Assembly: GCA_905116865.2 (NCBI GenBank)
Contig: CAJHNH020001119.1
Coordinates: 100,001 to 164,000, forward strand
Reading direction: 5' to 3'
DNA length: 64,000 nt
Origin: Candidula unifasciata
Taxonomy: Eukaryota > Mollusca > Gastropoda > Stylommatophora > Geomitridae
Position 1 is the stretch's first letter; the number at the start of each line of letters is the position of its first letter. Made by a program: the position numbers and the translations under genes. Under the pieces are notes generated by a model. That model had not been told where the DNA came from and ran no database searches. It saw only the letters and a program-made list of their open reading frames with translations. This document shows, piece by piece, positions 1-11,980 of the stretch.

Positions 1-2317
1 CCGAGGAAAGGGAGGAGATTAATTTGGACAATAGATTGATACTTATACTTCGAGCCTGTGGAATTCCCGTCATTAATCGCAGCCTGCCGGCAAACAAACA
101 CAGGTCGACGTAAAGGTATTTTACAGTCGCATTCTGTTTTGGCGATTGATGGAAAGTTCCCAGGTGAATATTAATTTTAATCTTGTATACAAAGGTTAGG
201 GAGTTAAGCTTAGTCTATACTACCTTTTCCTAATTTGTCTGCACATTCTGCTTGAAATAGTTCTTTGTGAGTATTTAGTATCTCAGTTAGGGAACTGCTA
301 AACTATTCCTATTTCTGGTATGTTTGTGTCACATGTTTTTCAGTGTGTTTTCATGTGTATAAAATAAGATGTGAACAATGACATTTGCTATAATGAAATG
401 TAATTATATTGTTTCCATGATGCCCAAATATGTGCAGGGATGCTGTTACGTTTTGTGTGCCCACCATGTGCTCACTTAAGGTGTTCACCTAAACAGGGGA
501 TTTATAACCCCAGGGGAAGAATGATGGGTGTACAGTATTTACTGTCACTGAAAGATAATATTCAGGACAGCGTGCACATATAAATTGTTTGAGTTTTCAG
601 CACATAACCTGCTCCACGTGGTCATGTAATATCAATGTCAGCCAGTTGGAAGTCTGAATGATGACGGACAACAGACTTAGAAAGTCAACTATCATGACAT
701 AGCATGAGAGAGGAAGGCAGGATATGTGACGCCCATGTAAGACAAAAGACCTTCAGACTTGACTGGAGAGGATGTGGAATATGAGGAGGAGTGATGGGAT
801 ATATTTTATTATTATATGTTACAATAATTGATACATGTATTCTTAGTGTAAGTCAAGATACTACACGTATGTGTTTCGTTTCCATGATTACAGCGCCCAT
901 GTGACGATCAGTCCATGAAAGAGACTACATTGTGTTAGACTCGGCCAGCTGGGAACGAGGTGGAGAACGAGGTGGAGAACGAGGTGGGAACGATGTGGAG
1001 ACCGAGGAGGGGATGAAGTGGAGAATAAGCTGAAACAGGCAGAAAACAGGCAAGGAAGAGTTGGACAAGCTTGACAGTTCCTCACGGCTGTCAGAGGCTT
1101 ATAAGCTAAGTTAACATCTTTTAAGTTAAGATTACCATCATCATCATACCACTCTAAACCTTGAGCTGTTTTTCTCGCTGAAGCTTATCACTAGCATCAA
1201 ATTAACCAGTCACTGTTTGTGTAAATCAACAAACTGGGAATATCATTGTTAGTAAATAAAGCTGTATGTCAAGTTTTATACTACATCGTTTGTTAAATTC
1301 CAAATGTCTGTTCTTACATGTTTAATTAAACTGTTAGGATAGAATAACATTTGGTGGGGCTCAAATAATATAATAATTCTTTAATTATTCATAATAACAC
1401 CGGGAGAAGGTAGATGACGGAGGAATCATTTGCCCTGTCTAATAATTCATTAAGTATAATGCTATAGACATCTAAAATTCCTTTTCTTCTCTTGTGGGTA
1501 CCAAGTTCAGCTAATGTTAATGTACTTAACGAGCCAATATGGTTGTTTTCTTGGATATCCAGGACTTTGTCTGAAAGCAACATAGCTCAGATTTTAGTTC
1601 GGTTAATCTGGTGGAAGGAATGTGTTGAGAGGAACTTCCCTACTCAACATTGTAAACATTAAAACCACCCGTCACGTCACAGCATTACCGAATTTATGAA
1701 GCAGCAAAGAAACTATTTAACCAAACAACACGAGGAATTGTATTGCATTAAAGGGCCGCGGCATTAGGTAGGTTGAGAACCACTGGGTTCGAAAACGGTG
1801 GCCTGGTTTTTGGAGTTTCTGTCAGAAATGTAAGGTTTTTAATTCCGGTCACCACTTATAAGTCAAAACCCACGTTGTTTGACCGTATGTTTTCATTTAT
1901 ACCTGAAATGGTTGACATTGTGGTGATGGCATACAGAACTCTTTCGTTTCAGCTTAACACACGATCTCGCACATACATGAAAAGTATACCCGCTTCGAGT
2001 GTCGCACGTTTTGTATACATACTGAGTCTATTTTAGTGACCGTGTCGTTTAATTACTAGGTCCGACTTACTGGGCGTCTTAGCAGGCTTGATCTTTCTTG
2101 TACACCGTGTGTGTATATTTTTTCTCCCTGCAGAATAAATACGTCTAGATACACTAGTTTTCTGCAGTTAACAAATCATTATGAAACATTTAAAAACAAA
2201 CACACCATTTAACCAAACAAACATAAGTGACCTTTATAAAAGCTCGTAATGTGTAGCGTTTGTTAAGATTGTGTTTTATGAAGACACAAAAAAGAACATT
2301 GTTTTACGCTTTCAGCC
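1..2317. other. No gene recognised
   Basis: AT-rich sequence. Only small ORFs without recognisable motifs, a GAGGTGGAGAAC short repeat at about 955-1025 and a CATCAT run near 1140. Confidence 0.5.
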
Positions 2318-2455
2318 GTATTGGGCATATATGACGACCTATAATTTATATGCCAATTGGCAATCAGTAGGTGATGTGATCAACATCACGCCGTCCGACT
2401 TTACTTTCCCTCCATCTGCCTGCTACCCATTTAAGGCTGTGCACGGCCTACTTCA
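2318..2455 (-). mobile_element. S2 SINE, 3' half fragment
   Basis: Diverged minus copy retaining GGTGATGTGATCAACATCAC and TACCCATTTAAGGCTG of the S2 body. Confidence 0.5.
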
Positions 2456-2850
2456 TTTCTGAGATATGGCTTCTAAATTACCTGTTTGTATTTTTCCCAA
2501 AAGTAAGATTTCTACATTCAAAGTAGAAAAAAGAATAAACAGCCAGTTTCCAAAAATCAAAACTACTGACTAGAAACAGTGACACACACATCACAACACG
2601 ACTGTCTCCGGTGAATTTAAATTAAAATTGCTGTAATATAACAGCCAAGTTTAAAAATCGTGTATATCCACTTCACAATATCCGCATGTCGATTTGTAAT
2701 ACGAATACATTCAGAACACAGAACTTTGTAAGCATATTGAAATGTCACACAGTGCAACATGGAAACGCTTCCAGTAACCACTTTTCGAGGGATCTCTGCC
2801 AAAATGTACCGTGATTTAGTCGGTAGGCATTATTAGAGAAGGCGTTGGGC

Positions 2851-2950
2851 TGTGTCGACCCTTAAATCAAGGTCATTAAAAAAAAAATATCCGGTTCCAT
2901 CAGGATCCCCAACCGATGAGCCTCTAGCCTCTACACCACGGCGGCCTCTT
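2851..2950 (-). mobile_element. S2-type SINE, 5' half fragment
   Basis: Minus copy with tRNA-like head (GGCCGCCGTGGTGTAGAGGC read on minus) followed by an AATGACCTTGA-type body. Confidence 0.45.
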
Positions 2951-3052
2951 TATGATCTGTAGACACTTTACCGAGTAGTTGTAGCATATCCACAACATAA
3001 TTAAAGGCTTTAAATATTAAATAATAAACGCTGGTCTGTGAAAAATAGAAGT

Positions 3053-3264
3053 CAGGACTTTGCAGAACCAACCCCAGCTTTTCGTGGATTTGGTGTGTGT
3101 GTGGAAAAGTTACGTCCAGTAATTTGCCATTGCGGCCTGGACGGTCGGCTTCTCGGTATCACCGTCGAAACCAGCGCAATGCCTTGTGCAAGGCCCGCAG
3201 CTGAGATCGAATCCGACACCCCGACATTACAAAGCTCGTTCGCAACGCCTAAGCCACAGACGCG
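3053..3264 (-). mobile_element. tRNA-derived SINE, family S1
   Basis: Minus-strand head GCGTCTGTGGCTTAGGCGTT (A box) and TCGATCTCAGCTGCGGGCC (B-box region), then GCCATTGC and AGAACCAACCCCAGC on +. Seven copies of this family are found in the window. Confidence 0.75.
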
Positions 3265-3365
3265 GAAACAGTATGAAATAATCACTAATGCAGAACTTTA
3301 GGTGTATTTCACATGTAGGGCTAGACCTATATTTTATAGGCTAATCGACACCTGGAGGGTAAGTA

Positions 3366-3616
3366 GGTAAAGTCAAGGACCCTTTTCCATGCCTTAAGGC
3401 ATATAGGACATATAACCAATCAGCACAAGATGGGTGATGTGGTAAGTATCACGCCGGCCGCCTTCACTTTCCCGGGACTGCACCCGTTACCCACTCAAGG
3501 CTAGGTCGACCTGGGAGCCAAGGTCATTTTTGAAAAAAGTCCGTCTCCGCCAGGGAGCGAACCTACGACCTTCCGATCCGCGGCGAGCGTCTAGCCGCTC
3601 GGCCACGGCGACTCCC
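3366..3616 (-). mobile_element. tRNA-derived SINE, family S2
   Basis: Minus copy: head GTCGCCGTGGCCGAGCGGCT (tRNA-Ser/Leu-like A box), GTAGGTTCGCTCCC B box, body with TGACCTTGGCTCCCAGGTCG, end AAAAGGGTCCTTGAC (all read on minus). Confidence 0.82.
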
Positions 3617-4201
3617 ACCTGAAGGGCGCTACTCGTAATTTTTTGAATCTGAAGTTCACAACATATACCACGCTCATATACCAGAGTCGAAAAACATTCG
3701 AAATGAAATCTACAGCTCACAGTGTCCTGCCATGCACTAAACTCAGTAGTTGGGCCAGTGAAAATGCTAAATATTGCTGGAGATTGTACATGTACATAAA
3801 ATCTCATAGATAGCGTCAGAGCTCTCACGACCACCTCCAGCCATCAATCGATATCTGAGAAGCTTCAACTCTAAGTGATGAACTAGAGCCGACTTCACAC
3901 GACACCGAGATTAAACTTAAACGATTTTAGTTAACTGCTGTCATAGGCGTTATATGGTTCAAATCTGCATGGAGACGGATTTTTCTAACTTGACATTAGC
4001 ACCCAGGTCGACTTAGCCTAAACTGGGCCAGGTCTGACTGAAACCCTTCCGTCTGTTCAGACGACAGTGCTAAATTGTGTTGAGACATGGGAATCACAGC
4101 AAAAGGATGGCGAGTGTGACTAGCAAGACCCACCTGTATGTTTCCAAAGCACAAAGCCTGGACAGATTTAATGAAACTGTGTGTTGACAATGCATCAAGA
4201 T

Positions 4202-4203
<2 letters not shown>

Positions 4204-4254
<51 letters not shown>

Positions 4255-4300
4255 ATCTCTCTCTCTTTCTCTCTCTCTCTTTCTTTCTTCCCTCCCTCTG
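4204..4300. repeat. (CT)n microsatellite
   Basis: About 24 CT units, then interrupted CT/TTTC sequence. Similar (TC)n tracts at 6126-6172 and 20139-20184. Confidence 0.97.
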
Positions 4301-4399
4301 CCTACTTTGTTTACTCCAAAGGAAAGATAACACCAATACGTTTGGAAACAAAGCAAGCTACAGAAGCTACTGGATCAACATCTAAGGAATAGTAAATAG

Positions 4400-5060
4400 T
4401 GACGTTAATCCATTTATGAGTGTCATTAATAAGATAAGTTAATCGACATCCTTAGGACAATGGGTCAGGGTAATATCCTTGGAAATTAAGGTGACAGGCG
4501 TGAGGTTGACCACATCATGACCAATGCCTGTTGATCTATAAAAATATAAGTGTGCTTTCAGTTGGACACAGGGAGACAGGGGACTGGTCTTTAACAAAAG
4601 CCTCAGTTGTGTCTTCAGAGTAGTCTTCAGAATGTCCTTATAGCGCTTTTTCAGTCCTTTCTGGCACCTCTTGTCTTGCTGGAGCTCGCCATAAAATACT
4701 CTCTAACAATACAAGACACTGGAGGTACATTGGCCATGAAAGCATTCATTGCTGGAGAATAGGCTGGAGAAAGAAAGACTTTTGACTGTCGTGGTGAGAG
4801 CCATGTTTTGGAAAGGATATGCTATGATGAAAACAGTAAAACACAGAGACCAAACAACACTGGGGATCGGTGGTATAAGGAAAACAGACTGGCAATGTAA
4901 CCTGCAATGCATCTCGTAACAGGAGACTGAGGATTTTTGTCGTGAAAATTGATACTTTATCTCGTAGACACAACTTAGCAGGAAAATACAACCTACATCT
5001 ATATGATTTGGCAATAATTGTTTGAGGTACCATATCGGGAACATAAACACTGAAGAAGAA
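4400..5060. other. No gene recognised
   Basis: Contains an S2 SINE scrap (4485-4553). The two overlapping minus ORFs at 4703-5050 have no recognisable motif. Confidence 0.45.
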
Positions 5061-5066
5061 GGATTA

Positions 5067-5268
5067 GCAGCAGCAGCAGCAGCAGCAGCAGAAGAAGAAG
5101 AAGAAGAAGAAGAAGAAGAAGAAGAAGAAGAAGAAGAAGAAGAAGAAGAAGAAGAAGAAGAAGAAGAAGAAGAAGAAGAAGAAGAAGAAGAAGAAGAAGA
5201 AGAAGAAGAAGAAGAAGAAGAAGAAGAAGAAGAAGATGAAGAAGACGAAGAAGAAGAAGACGAAAACT
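5067..5268. repeat. (GCA)n-(GAA)n triplet tract
   Basis: Eight GCA then roughly 45-50 GAA, ending in interrupted GAA/GAC. Could be an expanded (AAG)-type LINE or R4 tail, but no element body is recognised on either side. Confidence 0.95.
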
Positions 5269-6121
5269 AGGACGAGGAGGAAAGCATGATTTGATGCTAA
5301 GCCTTCTAACTGGCAGACCGACTTCTAGTCACTGTTCTGCTGGGTAGATCTGAAGATGTCAGTTATTGTCAACACCAGTATCTGCCATATGCTTTCCCTT
5401 GTTATTTATATAGCCACCTATCAATATCCATCCTTCCTCGAATCCTTGTTCATTTTCTGTCAAATGTGGCTCTGTCTTAGCGTCTTCATAAGCACGCCGG
5501 AATGCCCAAGATGGCTGCAGATTGACAGGGCTAAAATCAATTTAACAGCTTGCAATCGCCTTCATGAGCTTCCCACTTAAGGAAATCCGCTCAACGTCTT
5601 AGGCTGGCCAACATCAGACAGAAATATCCTGCTAGGGAACTTCTATGACTTCCAGCTGCACATTAAGCAGGCTAAGGACTCACGCAGAAGTCCGATCAGC
5701 TCAGCTGTTTTTCTTTCTGTTTAGAAAAAAATGCAATTCGTGTTTTTCGATTTTATATTTTGTTGTTGTTTATTTTGTCTTTGCCATTTGTTATTCTGAC
5801 GTTACTCGTGTTCAGTTTTCGGTCAACTGCAATACATATTGAAAATGTGATTCCAGTTGATATAGCACGCCCCCCCCCCCCCCCCCTGCATCCTCTCCTC
5901 GCCCCCCCCCCCTCGCCCCCTTTAAAAAAATGTGTATAGTTTCTATTGTATTTTCATCTCTTGTTCGGTTTTTATTAGAATTATAGCCTTGAATCAGTCA
6001 ATTAAAGCAACGTTTCCTCATTGTAAATTTGAACAATAAAGATACAAACAATACATTGCACAAATTATTGCTTGGCAAATACGTATGGAAAAACGTGATT
6101 TGTATTTACATTATATTACCC

Positions 6122-6125
<4 letters not shown>

Positions 6126-6172
<47 letters not shown>
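6126..6172. repeat. (TC)n microsatellite
   Basis: Pure TC run of about 23 units. Confidence 0.97.
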
Positions 6173-6177
<5 letters not shown>

Positions 6178-6239
6178 ATTTAAAACTTATATAGTGTTAA
6201 TCGGTTACAAATTCACAGAACAAAACACTTCGCATTTCT

Positions 6240-6383
6240 CAAGTATTTGTTTCTGCCCGAGCGGCAGACATAAGCCAGTAATATGGATGTGCACGCAAAA
6301 CTCAGGCTCTGGCACGAAGCCAAAGTCCAAGAGGACGAACAACGAGGACTTTCCGCCCGAGCTTACAGCCGGTGAACAAGGAT
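6240..6383 (+). mobile_element. R4 repeat (AAG-tailed), fragment
   Basis: CCGAGCGGCAGACATAAGCC to CAGCCGGTGAACAAGGATG; 3' part of the 287-bp R4 family. Confidence 0.6.
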
Positions 6384-7091
6384 GAAAAGGAGCCAAACAG
6401 ATGTTATATAGAAAAATCTCGTAATTCCAAGGGACTAAAAATGTGTGTATGTAAATATGTGTGCGTGCGCGCGTGCGTTTGTGTGTATAACCACCTATAA
6501 TGTATTCTACGTCGCATTTTTCGCGTATTACGTATCTGTCTGTTAACAATGTACCCGCGCCCAGAAACCTATCCTGATAATTAGTCAATATGGCGACAAC
6601 AACTCCTGCCGCGTGTAGCATGATAACTAGCGTCAGGTTTCCCGCCGTTGCTTTAATTAATCAACATTTCTGCTTATTAAGTCACAGCTGGCACCTTCAC
6701 TCTCTCGTCACTGTCGTTGTCGTCCACGCTGCAGAGGAGCTGTATCTAGTTAGCGCCTGTAGGGCGAAAAACAAAGTACACGTTGCCCATCAATTTTGCT
6801 AGCGGATCGATTTTGTATTGAGTTTCTCATCCTATCAATTTGACGGAGTACGCACGATGTATCTGTCCTTCAGAGTTTAGATAATGAAAGAGCCAATCGG
6901 TTCCATATGAAAGAAGGTCATAGACACGAATGTTCGTTCGCCCAGTGTTGTTTTAAAGGCTGTCCGGGAGGAGTTAACATACCCAGAATTTTGGGATGTG
7001 AATGAATGAATTAATGAATGAATGAATGAATGAAAGAATGAATGAATGAACTGACATCACTGCACTCGATAAGTAATAAATACTTAGGTAA

Positions 7092-7450
7092 GCGGAGGCT
7101 GAGTGGTCTCGAGGCATGGTGTCCGCCTCGCGTGCTAGAGGTTCCGGGTTTAATCCCAGGTAAGAGCTGACACTTTTTCACGTGGACTTCTAGTAATTCT
7201 CTCTGGTCTCTGGGTAGTGAGATCGGTTCCATAAATAATCCCTTGGCAGTTGAAAATCGAAAAGAGTAGCCTAACGGCGCTGCCCGGGCAAAATGTGGAG
7301 TTGAAAATCTACCCAAGTATTTCAGGGTCTTCGCCAGTGCTACAGAGCCTGTGCACTATGTTGAGCTTCTTCGGACTCGGACTTGGGTTAGAAGAAGAGC
7401 GGAGCACTTATAGGTGCCATGATGTTGATCCGTTGTTCAAACTTCAAACT
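7092..7450 (+). mobile_element. tRNA-derived SINE, family S3, with 14-bp TSD
   Basis: A box TGAGTGGTCTCGAGGC and B box GGTTCCGGGTTTAATCCC, 359 bp. The 14-bp duplication AAATACTTAGGTAA flanks it at 7078-7091 and 7451-7464. 3' end GATCCGTTGTTCAAACTTCA. The exact duplication shows LINE-mediated insertion. Confidence 0.85.
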
Positions 7451-7641
7451 AAATACTTAGGTAACAGATACAATAAGATTGGTAGTAAATACTCAATATA
7501 TGTGATAGGAAAGGTAATAAATACTCAGGTAATAGATACAGTAGGATCAGTAATAAATACTAAGGTCGGATCAGAATTCATAAACTAGTGGAACAGATGC
7601 AGCCAGACTAATAATTCCAATACAATGGGTTAATACAACCC

Positions 7642-8140
7642 CAGTGTTGCCACTTTTCTTTTACAAAAAACATCCAAAACGGAGTCTAAAAATATCTAGA
7701 AAAACATCTAGAAAAAACATCCAAATAGAAAGAGTCACAAATTACATAGCAATTGATATCACTTACCCTGTAGAATCATGTCCTCATCTTTACTGAAGTC
7801 TGCCTTACAAGATCCACAGGAGAAACTTAGCTTGGATGATGTTGAAGCTTCAGATCAAAAATGGCTCTGGTATGCTTTAGCTGTTCCAATTTCTTTTAAT
7901 AACCAATCAGGGATCTGATAAGTGGAACAGCCTTTTCCTACTTTTATCAGGCCGAATTTTATTGTCAAGATAGCATTTAAGAGGTCAAATTTCATCCTAT
8001 TTCTTAGGTTAGATTTGATAAATTCACTCCAAATGAAATACTTCTAGAAAAACATTTACCATCTAAACGTCAAAAACGCCATTTAAATGCAAGGAAAAAC
8101 ATCTAAATCTGGATGTAAAACATCCAAAGTGGCAACACTG
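7642..8140. mobile_element. hAT-type MITE, 499 bp
   Basis: Ends CAGTGTTGCCACTTT and AAAGTGGCAACACTG are exact inverted repeats. Flanks TACAACCC (7634-7641) and TACAACAC (8141-8148) match at 7 of 8. AACATCCAAA/CATCTA motifs cluster near both ends. The middle (about 7780-7960) is not repetitive in this window and could be a remnant of a parent element or captured sequence. Confidence 0.82.
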
Positions 8141-8148
8141 TACAACAC

Positions 8149-9070
8149 CTCTCGGCATTGTATTATTCTGGGAATGACCAAGAAACTTACAGTGCATTGT
8201 TTGGTACTGAAAGATTTATGAAAAGGCTTGTTTGCACTTTAGGTGTGCAATATTTACACATATTCCTAGAGATCGTCGCTGGTGGTACAGAGTTCGTGCT
8301 TTGTGTGACATTATCAACGGGCGCCCGTGGGAAAGGGTTAAATTTGTGCCACAGTATCACTAACCTTAGCTTAGGGGAAGAGCCACACAAATTCCAGTGA
8401 ATCAAAAAGGTGAAGAAAAGATGCTGGCACTGAAAAAAAGACATATAGAGAATCTTTATTTCTTCTTCTGCATTCACTTTTAATTTGGTGGTTAGCATAT
8501 TGTATTGTTTTACAGTTAGGCTAGGATATCTGCACATTTCATTTTTCAGTAAAACCTTAATTAGTCACCATTTACAAAATGGGTTGTGATAAGCAATCAG
8601 TATATTCTTTTAAACTACAAACTGCGGGTTCTTTGGTCATTTCTAATAAAACTAGTTATGGAAATTCTAAGCCAGCCCCATCCCTGGCAAATCCCAACCA
8701 TAAGATGTACCGACCACAGGTCGCTCACTGGCTGGCCAGCAGACAACTTCGTCGCTAGTCGGGACAGTGTTTAGGTATCTCCTGTGATCGCATTAACACT
8801 ACAAGCATTCTTTTCAGAGCTTCTTGGTGGTCTGCAATGCTAATAGCCATTTTATAGGGTGCACATAACCTAGTCGTAATTATAACCTAAAGCTCCCCCT
8901 TCTAGAATGCTGGCTCAAAGTGACGATTTGTTTTTAACCATAAGATAATGTGTACTCATTTTTTTTTAATCATTAGGTAAAAATCAGTCAATCGTGTCTC
9001 CAGAGTGAAGGCTGCCTGTAATGGATCACCAGCCCATTTTGTTTACCCTCCTAGGTGTACGTTCCCTGTT
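8149..9070. other. No gene recognised
   Basis: AT-rich; the ORFs near 8158-8537 on both strands lack motifs. Confidence 0.45.
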
Positions 9071-9312
9071 GGCCTCTGTGGCTTAGGCATTGCAAACATG
9101 CTTCATAATGTTGGGGTGTCGGGTTTGATCCCAGCTATGGGTGATTTTGGCAGCAGAACCTCTTGCATTTATTTCAACAATGGTACCAAGAAGCGATCCT
9201 TCATAGAACAATGGGAAACTAGTTAACATAAAATTTGACTAGAAAAACTACAACAGCCAAAAATTCTGGGGCTGGTTCTGCAAGACCTGTAGATACACAA
9301 CTGACTTTGTAC
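9071..9312 (+). mobile_element. tRNA-derived SINE, family S1
   Basis: GGCCTCTGTGGCTTAGGCAT head, GGTTTGATCCCAGCTATGG, and the common tail AGCCAAAAATTCTGGGGCTG. Confidence 0.75.
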
Positions 9313-10564
9313 ACTCCCTGTGACCACTGTCATTCTCCCAAATATTTTGTCTCATGAATACTACGTTTTTCTCCAGTATATTTGGTCAAAGCACACTACA
9401 GAAACCTGGCACCCCTAGTGATCATTGCCAGTGTGTATTTATTCTTTGTCGAAATAATGTACTCTACATTTTCTTACTGATTATTCCATTCCCCATTTCT
9501 TCTGCTGAAAACATCTAGAATTAGGGAAGCTGACTAACAGTGACAGAATGCAGAACACTGTTGAAACAATCAGAATTTTAAAACAACCTAAGGAAAATAT
9601 TACTGATGAAAGACAATGATATTTCCTTGTAATCAAGTTTATTATTCATGACGACAAGACTATCACCGACATAGTTATAGGACAAGACGACAGTTATTTA
9701 TGGTCATCATGAAATAAGAAGAGAAAGAACTAAAAAACAATGTGAAAAATACAAAGATGTAGTGTGTCTGAGACAAATGATGGCAGAGGCAGGTGCAGAC
9801 TGAGGTTGGTATAACATTTTCGTCCTTTTTTTTTCTGCAATCACACATAAAAGGGTAGATGGCACATTGCTAAATCTGTATCTTTCTGTGTATCTTAAGT
9901 CTTCTGTATCTTAAGTGACAGTGAATCTTATCCACGGCCCCCAAATCCACAAATGGGGCTCTCGTAACACACAAGAAGAGACATATAATTGAGAACTACT
10001 ACATATTTATAAAGAAACATGAGTGTTTATGCCACACAGTCAGACAAGTGCCATAACTTAGAGCAATGTTTCTTTGTTGTGAATTTAAACAAATAAGACA
10101 CAAACAATAGACTGCACAATTTATTGCCTGCCATATTTCACTGTATCTGGTTTCGTATTGTTTGTGTCTTCTTTGTTCAAATAACATAGTTTGCTATTTA
10201 ACTGTAAAAACAACTGCCAGCTAACTAATGTTTCTGTGTACTGGATGGCATAAACTAACTTCTGTACAGTCTACATTTTATGTCCAGCCTGTTTAAAGTT
10301 AGAACAGTGTTTAAAGGCAACAGGATTAGGTTCACTGCATCAGGTTTTATTCCAAATGGCTCAGTCTCTCTCAGGGTGATGGGAAATCCCTGAGAGTGTC
10401 ACACAAAGCTCACAACTTTATGGCATCAGCATATACTCAAAGGGATTTCCAAAAAATGTGAACTTACACACTGAATAACAGAATCAGAAATGAAACCCCT
10501 GATCTTCTGAGCAGGAGGGCTTAGTCCCTTTGCCATAAATGTTTTAATCTGTTAAGTGACATTG
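9313..10564. other. No gene; a palindromic repeat at about 10065-10190
   Basis: AAGACACAAACAATAGACTG and its near-complement CGTATTGTTTGTGTCTTCTT face each other. Related sequence (ATACAAACAATACATTGCAC) occurs near 6045 and 13245. Possibly a small MITE. Confidence 0.4.
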
Positions 10565-10800
10565 AAGTCTGGTAGTCTGGTAGTCTTAGTTTCAGCTTCA
10601 TAGCAAACGGGTCACCCCATCTTTGCTCCGCTCCTGTGCCAACGAAAAACACACAGAATGTTTATCACAGTATTAGAATTGCAGTTCATCATTGATGGTA
10701 GCAGAAGTCGCCAACAGATCAGCAGTTGCCCACACGATCAATTTTAATCACATACGGGCACCACAACACTGCACAACAGGCATCATGACATCAAGTGACA
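10565..10800 (-). mobile_element. 577-bp family copy, partial
   Basis: AGTCTGGTAGTCTTAGTTTC, GCTTCATAGCAAACGGGTCA and TGCTCCGCTCCTGTGCCA on + are the reverse complement of the 3' end of 59429-60005. Confidence 0.72.
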
Positions 10801-11455
10801 CTGAAAACTTCTGAAATGTATAAGTGAGTCCCAATGTTTCTGGTCACCTCTGATTGATCAGTTAAGTCTTCTTCTTTTTCTTCTTCGTGTTTACCAGCTG
10901 TAAACTCCGGCAGAAAGTTCTGGTTGTTGGTCCACTTCTGGACTGCAGTCCTGTTCCAGAACCTGAGTGTTGCATGTGTATCTTACAGATCTGACTCATT
11001 TGTACGCAGACTGCTGGTTCCTTGCCTCTCAGGTAGATACACTCCGATTTAGAAGGAAGCTCCCAATTAGTTCTCTTACGACATGCTTTTTGGTAGGCAG
11101 TGGGTCTGTTTTTGTTTCCCCCTATAATAAGGCCCCGGAACCCACACGGGGAATCAGTTAAATGACCAGTCATCAACCATCCTCATCATCAATGCCTTCA
11201 TGTTAAGTGACACTGAAGACTTCTAAAATATACAAAAGTTAGTCCCATTGTTTCCTGCCAGGTCTGGTTGATGAGTTAAACAACCAGTCACCAATCATCA
11301 TCATCATCATCACCACCGATGCCTTCATGTTAAGTGACTCTGAAATTTATAAAGGTAGGTCCTAATGTTTCCTGTCAGGTCTGGTTAAGCAGTTAAATAA
11401 CTAGTCATCATCACCAACATCATCATCAATGTCTTGGTGATCAATGCCTCTTCAC
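10790..11455. repeat. ~120-bp tandem repeat, interrupted by R4
   Basis: Units start AAGTGACACTGAAGACTTCT and end with CATCATCAT-rich sequence. First unit split by R4 at 10866-11152; others at 11200-11330 and 11330-11455. Confidence 0.65.
10866..11152 (-). mobile_element. R4 repeat, full length, with 9-bp TSD
   Basis: 287-bp reference copy. ATCAGTTAA flanks it at 10857-10865 and 11153-11161. Read on minus it starts TTCCCCGTGTGGGTTCCGGG and ends in an (AAG)n tail. It interrupts a tandem repeat of about 120 bp whose units continue at 11200-11455. Confidence 0.82.
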
Positions 11456-11980
11456 AGATTTCAGTCAATACTGGATAAGATCTGTTTATAATACTGCCCC
11501 ACATCCCCATCATTAATCATCTACCTTGATTTGTCTAGATCGTATCTATGTAACTGTTATCACTTATCTTTATCGTTATTTCCTCTGCCTTTCACCTGCT
11601 ATCAATACTTTATCACTGGTAGCATTTTAACACTTCCAGTATTAGGGAACTCACCATACATTCATTGGTTACACTTTACATTAAAGACATTTCTTTCCTA
11701 GTCCTATCTCATTCTTCTGTTATGTTAACCTCTTATCTTCTTCTAGTTGATGCTATAGCACCTTCTCTCCCAAAGCTGTGTTTTTCAGCTCTATGAGACT
11801 ACAAAAATTGTTGCTCTAGGACACAACAACTTCTGGAATGGACACTGTTGAATTCAAATCTATCTGGGGCTGAAAGAGTTGAGGTTTTCAATTCTGCTGA
11901 AAAATGGTGCAGCTGATACCATTAGTACATTTGTTTCGATTACTGAGTGATTTTTAGTTAGTTTCAAGTGAAACAGCTGG

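Noticed and set aside
888..1085. Minus ORF rich in Ser/Leu/His
   Set aside because: Arises from the GAGGTGGAGAAC short repeat; no conserved feature.
3366..3616. Possible tRNA-Ser/Leu gene
   Set aside because: The A and B boxes belong to a dispersed SINE with a conserved 190-bp body; the cloverleaf ends do not pair. The same applies to the S1, S3 and S5 heads.
3487..3834. 115-codon minus ORF
   Set aside because: Starts in unique sequence but runs into the S2 SINE; no motif, no splice context.
5022..5270. Poly-glutamate ORF
   Set aside because: Translation of the GAA triplet tract.
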